Positions 1 through 9,400 of a DNA stretch of 64,000 nt are shown here, piece after piece. Position 1 is the first letter of the stretch. Each line of letters opens with the position of its first letter. The stretch covers positions 310,001 to 374,000 of the forward strand of contig JADKKK010000034.1 in NCBI GenBank assembly GCA_016720545.1. Direction: 5' to 3'. Made by a program: the position numbers and the translations under genes. A model generated the notes under the pieces. That model saw only the letters and a list, made by a program, of their open reading frames with translations, was not told the DNA's origin and did no database searches. Source of the stretch: Myxococcales bacterium. GTDB lineage: Bacteria; Myxococcota_A; Polyangia; Polyangiales; Polyangiaceae.

Positions 1-2
1 CC

Positions 3-923
3 CTCACGCCGCTCGCGGGCCTCGTGAAGGCGCCTGGGCTCACGTGGATGGTCGAGGTCGCGCCCCGCCGCGCCCTGCTCGACGCGGGGCTCCTCGCCGC
101 GCTCGCCACCGTGGTGCCCGAGGCGCGCTTCCAGTCGTTCGCCAAGGGCCACGGCGGGCTCGACCCCCGCAGCCTCGAGGAGCTCGTGGTGGCTCGGTAC
201 GAGGGCGTCACGCTCACCCTCGCCCGGGTCCCCCCCGGGACAATGGACCCCGTGAAGGTGCACCAGGGCTTCGAGCGCTACGCCCGCTCGATCGAGGCCC
301 GCGCCATCGACGTGCCGAACCCCAGCGTCGTCCGAATGTTCGGCGACGGCCCGCGCGAGGGGGAGCGCGTGCAGCTCGTCACGTTCGGCCGCGAGGCGGT
401 CGCGCTCGAGGTGGGCAAGTTCGGGCCGCTGCGGGTGGCGGAGCTCTACGCGCAGGGCAAGCTGCGACGGGCGAAGCCTGCGTTGGAGAGCGAGCCGCTC
501 GCCAAGGTGGCCTCCCTGCTGGGCCAGGGGGCGGAGCTCCGGTTCTTCGCGGCGGGCCCCTTCGTCGGCGAGTGGGAGCGGGCGCTCGGCGGGCTCCTCC
601 GCGCGAGCACGGGCGTCGGGCTGTCGCTCTCGACGGTGCCCGGCACCGAGGGACACCTGCGCGCCGTGGGCGTCGTGGTGGGCGACTTCGACAAGGCGCC
701 GGAGGACGCCGCGCGCACGTTCGGCGCCGCCCTCGACGTCCTCTTCGCCAAGAACGCCCTGGGGCGCATGCTCGGGCTCGACGCCCCCGTCGAGTCCGTG
801 CGCACGTCGACCGGCCCCGGCGCGCTCCGCGTCGGGGCCGTGTTCGACGGCGCCCGCATCGCGCGCGGGCTCCACACGGCGCTCGACGCCGAAATATCAG
901 AAATAATGAATGAATCCCGATAG
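3..923 (+). CDS. Hypothetical protein, 5' end outside window
   Basis: The reading frame is open to the left edge of the window, so the true start probably lies outside. The first in-frame start inside is a GTG at 24 with no visible ribosome-binding site. About 306 residues are visible. The product is rich in Ala, Gly, Leu and Val with charged surface segments and ends in an Asn/Glu/Ser tail. I see no transmembrane segment, catalytic motif or family signature that I recognise. Low-complexity and Arg-rich shadow frames overlap it, but this frame has the amino-acid balance of a real globular protein. It is followed by an 85-bp gap and then the CarD-like gene. Function unknown. Confidence 0.72.
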   Translation, partial: LTPLAGLVKAPGLTWMVEVAPRRALLDAGLLAALATVVPEARFQSFAKGHGGLDPRSLEELVVARYEGVTLTLARVPPGTMDPVKVHQGFERYARSIEARAIDVPNPSVVRMFGDGPREGERVQLVTFGREAVALEVGKFGPLRVAELYAQGKLRRAKPALESEPLAKVASLLGQGAELRFFAAGPFVGEWERALGGLLRASTGVGLSLSTVPGTEGHLRAVGVVVGDFDKAPEDAARTFGAALDVLFAKNALGRMLGLDAPVESVRTSTGPGALRVGAVFDGARIARGLHTALDAEISEIMNESR

Positions 924-963
924 TTCTGAGGCGCGGCAAGAACGCCCGTGGGGGGGCTCACGG

Positions 964-990
964 TTGACGCAGGGCCGATGATTGTGCTAG
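964..990 (+). promoter_or_regulatory. Weak candidate promoter for the CarD-like gene
   Basis: A TTGACG hexamer at 964-969 is followed by TGCTAG at 985-990, 19 bp before the ATG at 1009. The 15-bp spacer is shorter than the usual 16-18, so this is only a suggestion based on the -35 match. Confidence 0.25.
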
Positions 991-1008
991 CCGGGCCCTC
1001 TGTCCACG

Positions 1009-2127
1009 ATGGTTCAACCGAAGAAAAGCGCCTCCGAAGCCCGCCCCGCAAGAGCCCCTGCCAAGGGCTCGAAGCCCAAGAAGGTGGCTGACGCCGCGCG
1101 TTCCCCGAAGCCTGTAGCCAGCAAGGCCAAGGCTTCGCCCACCCCGAAGGCGCTGCCGCCGACCGCGAAGAAGAAGGCGACCGCGCCCGCCGCGGGCGAG
1201 GCTCCGAAGAAAAAGGCCGACGCCAAGGCGCCCGCCCCCAAGACCACCGCCAAGGCGCCCGCCCCCAAGACCACCGCCAAGGCGCCCGCCCCCAAGGCCA
1301 AGCCGGCCGAGGCGCCCGCCCCCAAGACCACCGCCAAGCCCAAGCCGGCCGAGGTGCCCGCCGCCCGCGCGTCCGCCAAGCGCCTGCCCGCGGCCGCCCC
1401 CTCCGCGCCCGCCCTGGCGAAGCCCGCTGTGAAGGCCGAGCCGCCGCCCAAGCCGCCGGAGGCCAAGATCTCGGAGCTCGAGTTCGGCACCTACCGCACG
1501 CGCCCGCCGCCCCCCCTGCCGCGCCTGGCGTCCCAGCCCCCGCCGGCGCCCTCACCGCCGGCCCCGAGGCCCCACATTCCTCCGTCGAAGGGCTACCAGC
1601 CCATCGTCACCATCCAGCCGTTCCCTCGCTCGACCGAGCCGCTGAACCTCTCGGTGGGCGACAAGGCGGTGCACCCGCTCCACGGGCTCGGCGAGGTCTC
1701 CTCGATCGAGCACCGCGAGGTCGGCGGGGTGTCTGGTGACTTCTACATCCTGCGCATCCTGGACAAGGGCATGCGCGTGATGGTGCCGAAGAACAGCGCC
1801 TCGTCCAGCGGGCTCCGCGCGGTCATGAGCGAGAAGGACGCGAACGCCGTGCTCGACACGCTGCGCGCCCCCGAGACCGCCGTCGATCTCCAGCCGTGGA
1901 GCCGCCGCTTCCGCGCCTACACCGAGATGATGAAGAGCGGCTCGCCGCACGAGGTCGCGAAGGTGCTCCGCGACATGTTCCGCCTCAAGTTCGACAAGGA
2001 CCTGAGCTTCGGCGAGCGGCGCCTGCTCGATCAGGCGAAGAGCCTGCTCATGAAGGAGCTCGCCGCCGCGAAGAAGATCAGCGAGGCCGACCTCATGACC
2101 GAGGTCTCCGAGATGTTCAAGGCGTAG
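1009..2127 (+). CDS. CarD/CdnL-family regulator with Lys/Ala/Pro-rich N-terminal tail
   Basis: The 372-aa protein has two parts. Residues 1 to about 205 are low-complexity, built of Lys, Ala and Pro and including repeated KAPAPKTTA motifs, resembling histone H1-like tails. Residues 215-372 look like a CarD/CdnL module: a Tudor-like RNAP-interacting segment (SVGDKAVHPLHGLGEV, then ILDKGMRVMVP) followed by a helical C-terminal domain with conserved FGERRLLDQA-type helices. Members of this family bind the RNA polymerase beta subunit and act on promoter open complexes. The classic Myxococcus CarD carries its basic, intrinsically disordered tail at the C-terminus, so the N-terminal position here is unusual. 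The ATG has no clear Shine-Dalgarno sequence. The cobalamin adenosyltransferase gene begins 8 bp downstream. Confidence 0.88.
   Translation: MVQPKKSASEARPARAPAKGSKPKKVADAARSPKPVASKAKASPTPKALPPTAKKKATAPAAGEAPKKKADAKAPAPKTTAKAPAPKTTAKAPAPKAKPAEAPAPKTTAKPKPAEVPAARASAKRLPAAAPSAPALAKPAVKAEPPPKPPEAKISELEFGTYRTRPPPPLPRLASQPPPAPSPPAPRPHIPPSKGYQPIVTIQPFPRSTEPLNLSVGDKAVHPLHGLGEVSSIEHREVGGVSGDFYILRILDKGMRVMVPKNSASSSGLRAVMSEKDANAVLDTLRAPETAVDLQPWSRRFRAYTEMMKSGSPHEVAKVLRDMFRLKFDKDLSFGERRLLDQAKSLLMKELAAAKKISEADLMTEVSEMFKA
1225..1299 (+). repeat. 27-bp in-frame tandem repeat in the CarD-like gene
   Basis: Two exact 27-bp units (1225-1251 and 1252-1278) and a partial third (1279-1299) encode KAPAPKTTA repeats. 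The unit length is a multiple of three, so copy-number changes would keep the frame and only lengthen or shorten the basic tail. Confidence 0.9.
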
Positions 2128-2134
2128 CGCCCCG

Positions 2135-2683
2135 ATGAGGCTCTACACAAAGACGGGCGACGACGGCACCACCGGCCTCTTCGGTGGTGCCCGCGTGCGC
2201 AAGGCTTCGACCCGCGTGAGCGCCTACGGCACCGTCGACGAGCTGAACGCGACCCTCGGGGTCGCGCGCGCCACGGGCCTCGCGCCCCCGACCGACGCGC
2301 TCCTCGCCACGGTGCAGAGCGATCTGTTCGTGCTCGGCGCAGAGTTGGCATGCCTGCCAGGCAAGGAGGACAAGCTCAAGATGCGTCTGCTCGACGACGC
2401 GGACTGCGCGCGCCTCGAGCAGGCGATCGACGCGTCGGAGGGGCCGCTGCCGGCACTCCGCTCGTTCGTGCTCCCCGGGGGCTCGCCTCAGGCGGCGGCG
2501 CTCCACCTGGCGCGCACCGTGTGCCGGCGCGCGGAGCGCGAGGTGCTCGGGGTCGACGCCGGCGACGTGCGCGGGACGCTCGTCGTGTACCTCAATCGCC
2601 TGTCGGACCTGCTCTTCTCCCTCGCGCGCGGCGAGAACCTCCGCGCCGGCGTCGACGACGTCCCCTGGACGCCGCGAAGCTGA
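2135..2683 (+). CDS. Cob(I)yrinic acid a,c-diamide adenosyltransferase (PduO type)
   Basis: The 182-aa protein begins with the diagnostic MRLYTKTGDDGTTGL ATP-binding stretch, followed by RVSAYGTVDELNA and, near the C-terminus, LNRLSDLLFSLAR. This is the PduO-type ATP:cob(I)alamin adenosyltransferase signature. The enzyme transfers the adenosyl group of ATP to reduced corrinoid to make coenzyme B12 in the cytosol. Length is typical for the single-domain family. It lies 8 bp after the CarD-like gene and is probably co-transcribed with it. It converges on the sigma-factor gene, with a 40-bp gap between stop codons. No other B12 genes are nearby. Confidence 0.95.
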   Translation: MRLYTKTGDDGTTGLFGGARVRKASTRVSAYGTVDELNATLGVARATGLAPPTDALLATVQSDLFVLGAELACLPGKEDKLKMRLLDDADCARLEQAIDASEGPLPALRSFVLPGGSPQAAALHLARTVCRRAEREVLGVDAGDVRGTLVVYLNRLSDLLFSLARGENLRAGVDDVPWTPRS

Positions 2684-2723
2684 GCCCCGCAGTCCAGGGG
2701 TCATCTTCTTCGATCGCGAGGGT

Positions 2724-3314
2724 TCACGCGGCGCGGGCGGCCGCCGAGGCGGGCTTCGCCGGGCGGACCGGCGCCTCGGGCGTGCTCATCGCGTCGGCGA
2801 GGAGGCGGCGGCCGCGGTGCAGCCGGCTCATCACGGTGCCGAGCGGCACGCCGAGGGCGGCCGCGGCCTCCCGGTACGTCGCGTCGCCGAGATCGACCCG
2901 CACGATGACCTCGCGGAACGAGGGCGGCAGCGCCGAGAGCTGCTCCGCCGTCGCCCGAGTGAGCCCCCCCGCGCGCTCGGGCGCCGTGAATGGCTCGCGG
3001 TGCGGCCACGCGTCCGGATCGCTCGCGAGGCTCCGCAGCGCGTTTCGCTCGCGACGGCTGCGGCGGTACCGCGTCACGAAGACGCTGAACAAAATCTGGT
3101 AGGCCCACGCGCGGAGGTTCGTCCCGAAGCGGTACTGGTCCTCGAAGCGGAGCGCGCGCAGGACGGTCTCCTGAACGAGATCGTCGGCGAGCGCGGCGTG
3201 CCGCGTGAGGCGCAGCGCGCGGCCGCGCAGCTCGGGGCAGAGGGCCGCGAGCCCCCTACGGAGCTCGGGGAGGGTGTGGGCGATGACGGGCACGGCGGCG
3301 CGGGGTTCGGACAT
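2724..3314 (-). CDS. ECF-type RNA polymerase sigma factor
   Basis: A 196-aa sigma-70 family protein of the extracytoplasmic-function type. Region 2 is visible as a DDLVQETVLRA helix and the following NLRAWAYQIL. Region 4 is visible as ALPPSFREVI and a helix-turn-helix (YREAAAALGVPLGTVMSRL). I place the start at the ATG at 3314, because GGAG sits 7-8 nt upstream; a GTG at 3344 in the same frame would place that ribosome-binding site inside the gene. No anti-sigma factor is adjacent, so the signal it answers to is unknown. The C-terminus is an Ala/Pro-rich tail. The upstream sequence around 3360-3395 is unusually AT-rich for this genome and may hold its promoter. Confidence 0.93.
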   Translation of the reverse strand: MSEPRAAVPVIAHTLPELRRGLAALCPELRGRALRLTRHAALADDLVQETVLRALRFEDQYRFGTNLRAWAYQILFSVFVTRYRRSRRERNALRSLASDPDAWPHREPFTAPERAGGLTRATAEQLSALPPSFREVIVRVDLGDATYREAAAALGVPLGTVMSRLHRGRRLLADAMSTPEAPVRPAKPASAAARAA

Positions 3315-3419
3315 GAGCGGGCTCCTCGAAGGGGTCCTTTTCACGCCGCATGCCAGCTCACATCGCCCCGAAATAATTAGATAAATTCGAGAATCGACCG
3401 AGACGCCGGGTCAGCCTGG

Positions 3420-3461
3420 ACACGCGCGTGTGTCTCGCGACACCTCGCGGCCTCAGGCCGC
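3420..3461. other. Cluster of short palindromes after the NAD(P)HX repair gene
   Basis: The region holds a 12-bp self-complementary run (3420-3431), a small hairpin GTGTC/GACAC (3430-3443) and a 15-bp inverted repeat GCGGCCT/AGGCCGC (3447-3461) overlapping the end of the NAD(P)H-hydrate gene. No T-run follows, so it is at best a factor-dependent or weak terminator for the leftward operon. Confidence 0.35.
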
Positions 3462-5123
3462 GCCGCGCGGCCCAGTGAGACCCGCGAGCACGGCGGGCAC
3501 GCCCTCGGCGATCTCGCGCGCGAGCATACCGCGCTCGCCGTGAGCCCGCGCCCACGCCCGGCCCGCGCGAGCGTGCACGAAGACGCCGAGCTCCGCAGCG
3601 CGAGCCAAAGGCAGCTCGCACGCGAAGGCGCCCACGATGCCCGCGAGCACATCACCCGAGCCCGCGACCGCGAGGGTAGGCGTGCCCTCGTCGACCACGC
3701 GGAGCGTGACCTCGTCGGCTCCGCCGTCTGCGCCGGCTTGGGCCCACGCGGCGATCACGGTGCAGGCCCCCTTCAGCACCACGATCGCGCCCGAGGTGAG
3801 CGCCGCCTCGCGCGCTGCACCGAAGCGGTCACGGGCGATGTCCGCCGCGGAGACGCCAAGGAGCCTCCCGAGCTCGCCCTCGTGCGGAAGCAGCACGGTG
3901 GGGCCACGCCGGTCTCGAAGGGCCGAGAGGCGCCCCTCCAGGCCCGCGAAGCCGTCGGCGTCGAGCACCACCGGCGCCTCCGCGAGCGCGAGCACCCGCT
4001 CCACCAGCGCCCGCGCCCACGGCCCCCGGCCGAGGCCTGGCCCCACCACGATCGCGCGCTTCCCCGCGAGCAGCTCCACGAGGCCGCGCACGCTCGGGCC
4101 ACCCTCCCCCGCCGCGCCCCCGCCGTGCGCGCCCCCGCCCCCGCGGTGCATACGATCACGGAGCGCACCCTCGCCGAGCGAGTGGGCATCGTCGAGCGCC
4201 GCGGTCATGCTCTCGAGCACGCGCATCTCGAAGGCAGCGACCGTCGAGCGAGCCGCAGCAAGCGTCGTCGCGCCAGCGCCAGCGCGCGCCGCGCCCAACG
4301 CCGCGAGGAGCGCCGCGCCCGTCTTTCCTGGGCTGCCACCGAGCACCGCGACGTGCCCGGCCCGGTACTTGTGAACCGACGCGGGGCGCGGGGCGAGGGC
4401 CCCGCGGACATCGTCCTCCGCGAGGCACCACGCCGTCGCGCGCGCCGCGGGTGGCAAGCCGGGCAGCGCGAGCGGCACGCCGATGTCGACCACGTGCACC
4501 ACGCCCGCGTGCTCGCGCCCCACCGGCGTGGCGGTGCCGAGCTTCTCGCCCACGAAGGTCGCGGTGTGCGCGGCGAGCACGGCCGCGCCCAGCACCTCTC
4601 CGGTGCGCCCGCACAAGCCCGAGGGCAGGTCGAGCGCGAGCACCTTGCGTCGAGCCTCGGCGATGCGCTCCACGGCGACACGGGAGGGCCCCTCGATGGC
4701 CCGCGCGAGGCCCGTGCCAAAGAGCCCGTCGACCACGGCATCGGCGGCGGTCACGTCGCGCGCGAAGGCCTCGAGGCCTCGCTCGTCGAGCAGATGCACC
4801 TGCCCGCCCAGCCCCACGAACGCCTCGGCGTTCGTCAGCGCGTCGCCCATGAGCGCGCCCACGCCGACAGGGCAATACACGACGGCCTCGGCGCCCACGA
4901 CCGTAAGCCTCCGCGCGACCACGAAGGCGTCGCCGCCGTTGTTCCCACGACCGGCCGCGAGCACCACGCGCTTGCCCGCGGGCGCTCCGCCGAGCAGCTC
5001 GCGGGCCAGCACCTCGTACGCGCCGCGACCGGCGTTCTCCATGAGGAGGAGCGAGGGCGTGCCGCGCGCGCTGGCGTAGGCGTCGAACGCGCGCATGGCC
5101 TCGGGGGCGAAGAGGGGCCGCAT
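3453..5123 (-). CDS. nnr: Bifunctional NAD(P)H-hydrate epimerase / ADP-dependent NAD(P)H-hydrate dehydratase
   Basis: The 556-aa protein joins two repair enzymes. Residues 1 to about 215 form the YjeF_N/NnrE epimerase, with GRGNNGGDAF at 58-67. Residues about 235-550 form the NnrD ribokinase-like dehydratase, with GSPGKTGAALLAA, VVGPGLGRG, LPHEGELGRLLG, VVLKGA and the C-terminal AGSGDVLAGI loop. Together they convert damaged R- and S-NAD(P)HX back to NAD(P)H using ADP. A Gly/His-rich insertion (RMHRGGGGAHGGG) of about 30 residues in the dehydratase half is not usual for the family. The start codon lies 1 nt after the acpS stop, so the two genes are translationally coupled. This acpS-nnr order is common in bacteria. 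Confidence 0.95.
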   Translation of the reverse strand: MRPLFAPEAMRAFDAYASARGTPSLLLMENAGRGAYEVLARELLGGAPAGKRVVLAAGRGNNGGDAFVVARRLTVVGAEAVVYCPVGVGALMGDALTNAEAFVGLGGQVHLLDERGLEAFARDVTAADAVVDGLFGTGLARAIEGPSRVAVERIAEARRKVLALDLPSGLCGRTGEVLGAAVLAAHTATFVGEKLGTATPVGREHAGVVHVVDIGVPLALPGLPPAARATAWCLAEDDVRGALAPRPASVHKYRAGHVAVLGGSPGKTGAALLAALGAARAGAGATTLAAARSTVAAFEMRVLESMTAALDDAHSLGEGALRDRMHRGGGGAHGGGAAGEGGPSVRGLVELLAGKRAIVVGPGLGRGPWARALVERVLALAEAPVVLDADGFAGLEGRLSALRDRRGPTVLLPHEGELGRLLGVSAADIARDRFGAAREAALTSGAIVVLKGACTVIAAWAQAGADGGADEVTLRVVDEGTPTLAVAGSGDVLAGIVGAFACELPLARAAELGVFVHARAGRAWARAHGERGMLAREIAEGVPAVLAGLTGPRGAA

Positions 5124-5124
5124 G

Positions 5125-5499
5125 TCAGCGGCTCGCCTCGAGGACGACCACCGCCACCGCGACGCCTGCGTCCTGCGAGAGGCTCACGTGCCACCGGTCG
5201 GCGCCGAGCGCGGTAGCGAGCGCGAGGGCCGTGCCATGCAGCTCGAGCACGGGTCGTCCGCTCGGCGCGCGCCGGACGCGGCAGTCGTGCCACGCGAGGC
5301 CTCGCGCTCCGTCGGTCGCCTTCACGAACGCCTCTTTCGCGGCGAACCGCCCGGCGATCGCGGGCGCGCGCTCGCGGCCTTCGAGGTCTGCGCGCTCGTC
5401 GGGGCCGCAGAGCCGCGCGAAGAGGCGGTCCCCGTGACGCTCGAGGGCCGCGCGCATGCGGGCGATCGAGCACACGTCCACGCCGAGCCCGACGATCAT
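5125..5499 (-). CDS. acpS: Holo-[acyl-carrier-protein] synthase
   Basis: The 124-aa protein has the AcpS signature: GLGVDV near the N-terminus with the metal-ligand Asp8, and RFAAKEAFVKA at 51-61 with Glu56. It transfers the 4'-phosphopantetheine arm from CoA to a serine of apo-acyl carrier protein, activating it for fatty-acid synthesis. Length is normal for the trimeric bacterial family. It lies between pdxJ upstream and the NAD(P)H-hydrate repair gene downstream, in the same leftward unit. The pdxJ-acpS pairing is widespread. Confidence 0.95.
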   Translation of the reverse strand: MIVGLGVDVCSIARMRAALERHGDRLFARLCGPDERADLEGRERAPAIAGRFAAKEAFVKATDGARGLAWHDCRVRRAPSGRPVLELHGTALALATALGADRWHVSLSQDAGVAVAVVVLEASR

Positions 5500-5573
5500 G
5501 GGGCCATCGTAGCGAAAATGGCGCGGCCCCCGACGGCTTTCGGTGCCTCGCCGGGGCCGACGCGCCCGCGGAC

Positions 5574-6395
5574 CTACGACCGTCGGCCGCGCGACGCGAC
5601 GCCCACGTCGACCGCGCGCCCGAACGCCCGCACGGCCTCGCGAATACCGCAGAACACCGCGTCGGAGACCACGGCGTGGCCGATGTTGAGCTCGGCGATC
5701 TCGGGGACGCTCATGAGCCCGACCACGTTGGCCTGCGTGAGCCCGTGGCCCGCGGCGACCTCGAGGTTCGCGGCGTGCGCCTGCGCCGCGCCACGCGCGA
5801 GCTCCGCCAGCCGCGCCGCGGCCTGCTCGCCGGGGCTCGCGTGCGCGTAGTCGCCGGTGTGGAGCTCGATCTGCTCGACCCCGAGCCCGGCGGAGGCGGC
5901 GATCTGCGCGGGGTCGGCGGCGATGAAGAGGCTCACCTTCACGGAGGCCTCCGCGAGCCTCGCCACGTACCCCGCGAGGCGCTCACGCGCGCGCACCACG
6001 TCGAGGCCGCCTTCGGTCGTGCGCTCCTCGCGCCGCTCGGGCACGAAGGTGACCACGTCCGGGCGCACGCGGAGCGCGATCTCCATCATCTCGTCGGTGG
6101 CAGCGATCTCCAGGTTGAACGTCGCGCGGAGCGCCGCGCGAAGGCGCTCGACGTCGTCGTCGCGGATGTGGCGCCGGTCCTCCCGGAGGTGTGCCGTGAT
6201 GCCGTGGGCGCCCGCCTCGAGGCAGCGCCGCGCCGCCTCGACCGGGTCGGGATAGGGCGTGCCGCGCGCGTTGCGGAGCGTCGCCACGTGATCGATGTTC
6301 ACATGGAGTCGGACGCGGGGCGACAGGGCCGGAGAGTCCTCGGACGTGGGGAGCTGCACCGGCGGGACTCTTGAGGAAGCCCCCCGGTTTCGCAA
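5574..6395 (-). CDS. pdxJ: Pyridoxine 5'-phosphate synthase
   Basis: The protein carries the PdxJ core: HVNIDHVATLRNARG, GITAHLREDRRHI, the FNLEIAATDEM region and AGHGLTQANV near the C-terminus. PdxJ condenses 1-deoxyxylulose 5-phosphate with 3-amino-2-oxopropyl phosphate to form pyridoxine 5'-phosphate in vitamin B6 synthesis. The longest form starts at a TTG (6395) and adds about 28 residues before the conserved N-terminus. A GTG at 6359 is another possibility. Neither has a good ribosome-binding site, so the start is uncertain. It is separated from acpS by 74 bp. Confidence 0.93.
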   Translation of the reverse strand: MRNRGASSRVPPVQLPTSEDSPALSPRVRLHVNIDHVATLRNARGTPYPDPVEAARRCLEAGAHGITAHLREDRRHIRDDDVERLRAALRATFNLEIAATDEMMEIALRVRPDVVTFVPERREERTTEGGLDVVRARERLAGYVARLAEASVKVSLFIAADPAQIAASAGLGVEQIELHTGDYAHASPGEQAAARLAELARGAAQAHAANLEVAAGHGLTQANVVGLMSVPEIAELNIGHAVVSDAVFCGIREAVRAFGRAVDVGVASRGRRS

Positions 6396-6440
6396 GAGGA
6401 AATCGTGGGCTGGACCCGGGGCGGGAGCCCGCCCGCGACC

Positions 6441-9400
6441 TCAGTCGTCGCCGCCCGCCTCGTCCTCGTCGGTCTTGGGCGTGGCCAAGAGCTCGCCGTT
6501 CGGGCCGTCGCGCCGCACGACGAAGAGCCTACGCCCCACGGTGTCGGGGTTCTCGCGGGCGATGACCGCGATGACGTTGACGCCCGGTCGCAGCGGGATG
6601 TCGGCCTCGAAGGTCATCTTCTTCGGATCGGGGCCGTTGCGGTTCGACCGGTAGTACACCTTGCGCGAGCCCACGACCACGTACGCGTCCAGCAGGCGCA
6701 CCGTGTCGCTCGCCGTCCCCTTCAGGACGAAGTGCGTGTCGCGGGTCGCGAGCGCGGGATCGCCCAACTCGATGGCCGGCGGGAACCGCTGCAGCTCCTC
6801 TTCGTAGGGCACGTGCGCCGCGGGGTTCCCGCCGCCGTCCACCTCCGCCGCTCGGACGAACGCGAAGCGCCCCTCCGACAGGGTGACCTTCTTGTACTCG
6901 CCCATGACCGCGGTGACCGAGGCGGCCACGCCCGAGGGCAGGCGGCCGATGACCCGCGCCCCCCCGTCGGGCGACTCGAGCAACGCGGCGCCCTGCGCCT
7001 TGCCCTTCACCGCGCCCTGGGCCGGCGTGAGCGAGGCCGCGGGTGCGATGGGGATTCGGACCTTTTCTACAGTGTTTTCGCGCAGATCGCGATCGCCGAT
7101 CGAGAGCTCGACCTTCGCCTCGGTGTCCGCGAGCGCCTCACGCACCTCGAAGGTGAACGAGAGCTTGCGCGACTCGCCGGGCTTGAGGTTGGACACGTCG
7201 AAGCGCCCCTCGCGGAGCAGGAGCCCGTCGCCCGAGAGGTTGCGGAGGTTCGCCTGGGTCTCGTAGGAGCGACCGCGACCGACGTTGGTCACGGTGACGT
7301 ACATGGTGACGTCCTCGCCCTTCTGCACGCGCCCGTCACCGTTGCCCTTGCGGTTGTCGACGACCTGGTAGCTGTAGGCGAACACTGGCCGCTCGAGGCC
7401 CTTCACGCCGACGCGGAGCTCGGCCGGCGCAGGGACGCGGCCTCGGGCCTCGTCGAAGCGCACGCGGATGCCGTCGGCCCGCGACAGCGCGTCGCGAGGA
7501 ATGCGGCACACGCGAGGCGCGTCCTTCGGGAGCGGCGCGGTGCTGCCGGCCTTGCGCCCCTCGGTCTCGCACCACCCGAGCGGGGCCGTCACGGTGCGGC
7601 TCTTTCCGGGCTCGAGCTTGCCGACGACGAGCTCCTTGTTGTCGAACATCGGGTTGTCGCTCTTCGTCATCGCGGCGAGGCGATAGAGCGGCTCTTTTCC
7701 CTTGTTCGTGACGGTGAGCTTGAGCGCCATCGGCTCGCCGGGCACACCCTCGTTGTTGGGGCGATCGGTCTCGACCTTCACGTCGACGGCGGGCGGCGCG
7801 GCGGGAGCGCTCGCTTGCGGCACGTCGGCGGGGGCGTCGGCCCAGTCGATGCCGAGCGCCTGGAGGTCTTGGGCGACCTTGGCGATCTCGGCGCTGCGGG
7901 CCTCGGCGACCAGCGCCTTCGCCGCGCGCACCTGCTCGAGCCGCTTGCCGGCCGGCACCTTCGCGACGACATCGCGCGCGAAGCGAATCGGAAAATCGAG
8001 GGCGAAGGTGTCGTCGGGATCGCCGCCGCGCTCACGGAGCTCCTGGCGCTCCTTCTGCGGCAGGTTGTACCGCACGAGCTCCGCGGGCTTCTGCCCCTCA
8101 CGGATGCGCGCGTTGGAGAGGCTCCGCGCGAGATCGCGCTCCTTGGTGCCGCCCTGATCGACCGTGAGGTCCATCTCCTGGAGGTCGGCGGTCATGGGAT
8201 CGAGCTCGATGTCCGGGGTGACGCCCGTCCCCTGGATGGAGATGTCGCCCGGCTCGGTGAGGTACTGCGCGATCGTGAGCTTGAGCGCCGCCTTGTCCGG
8301 GAGGTCGGGGAACACGAGCTGCACGCTCCCCTTCCCGAAGGTGGTCTCGCCGATCAGGATGGCGCGGTCGTGGTTCTTCATCGCGCCCGCCACGATCTCG
8401 CTCGCGCTGGCCGAGTTGCCGCTCACGAGGATGGCGATGGGGTAGTTCGGCTCGGTGCCGGGCGCGTGCGCGACCTTCTCTTCGCGATCCTCGGGGGCGT
8501 TGCCCACGGTCGCTACGATGGGGCCCGAGGCGATGAACTTGTCGACCACGCGCGCCGACTGGTCGAGCAGACCGCCCGGGTTGCCGCGCAGGTCGAGCAC
8601 GAGCCCCTTGAGCTCGCCCGATTTCTTCAGCTCGCCGAGGGCCTTCTCGAGGTCGGCGGCCGTGTTCGCTTGGAACTGCTTGAGGCGCACGTAGCCGATG
8701 CCCCCGTCGAGGAGGCGCGACTCCACGCTCGCGACCTTGATGGTCTCGCGCGTGAGCACGAACTCTTTCATGCCGGGCCAGCCGTCGGCGCCGTCGCGGT
8801 GGATCCACACGGAGACCTTCGAGCCCGGGGCGCCGCGCAGGTGCTGCACGGCCTCGTTCAGGCCCATGTTCAGCGTCGACTCGTTGCCGATCTTCATGAT
8901 GCGGTCGTGCCGGCGCACCCCCGCGCGACCCGCCGGCGTGTTCGGCATCGGGTTCATGATGGTGAGCTGCTGATCGCGGATGGAGATGACGATGCCGAGC
9001 CCGCCGAACTGGCCGCTCGTGGAGAGGTTCATCTCCTTGTAGGCCTCGGGCGACAGCAGCACCGAGTGCGGGTCGAGGGTGTGCAGCATGCCGTTGCACG
9101 CGGCGTACTCGACCTGGCGGAGGTCCACTTCGGTCCCCCGCAGGCCTTCCTGGATGAAGGCGAACACGTCACGCAGGCGCGCCGAGACGTCCCAGGGGGC
9201 GAGCACGTTGTCGACCCGGAACTCCTTCTCCTGCGTGTCGACCCGCACCTTCACGGTGGGCGCGCCCTCCTCGTAGAGCACGATGACCTGGGCCACGTCG
9301 CGCTGAACGAAGTTCAGCGCCGAGAGGAGCATGTCCTTCGGCTTGGCGCGCTTCGGGTCGACGTAGCGGTCGCGGATGGTCTTCAGCACCTCGTTGACGA

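Noticed and set aside
3540..5216. A 558-codon plus-strand frame
   Set aside because: Antisense to the NAD(P)H-hydrate repair gene, with no recognisable motif and with shadow composition (Arg/His/Ala).
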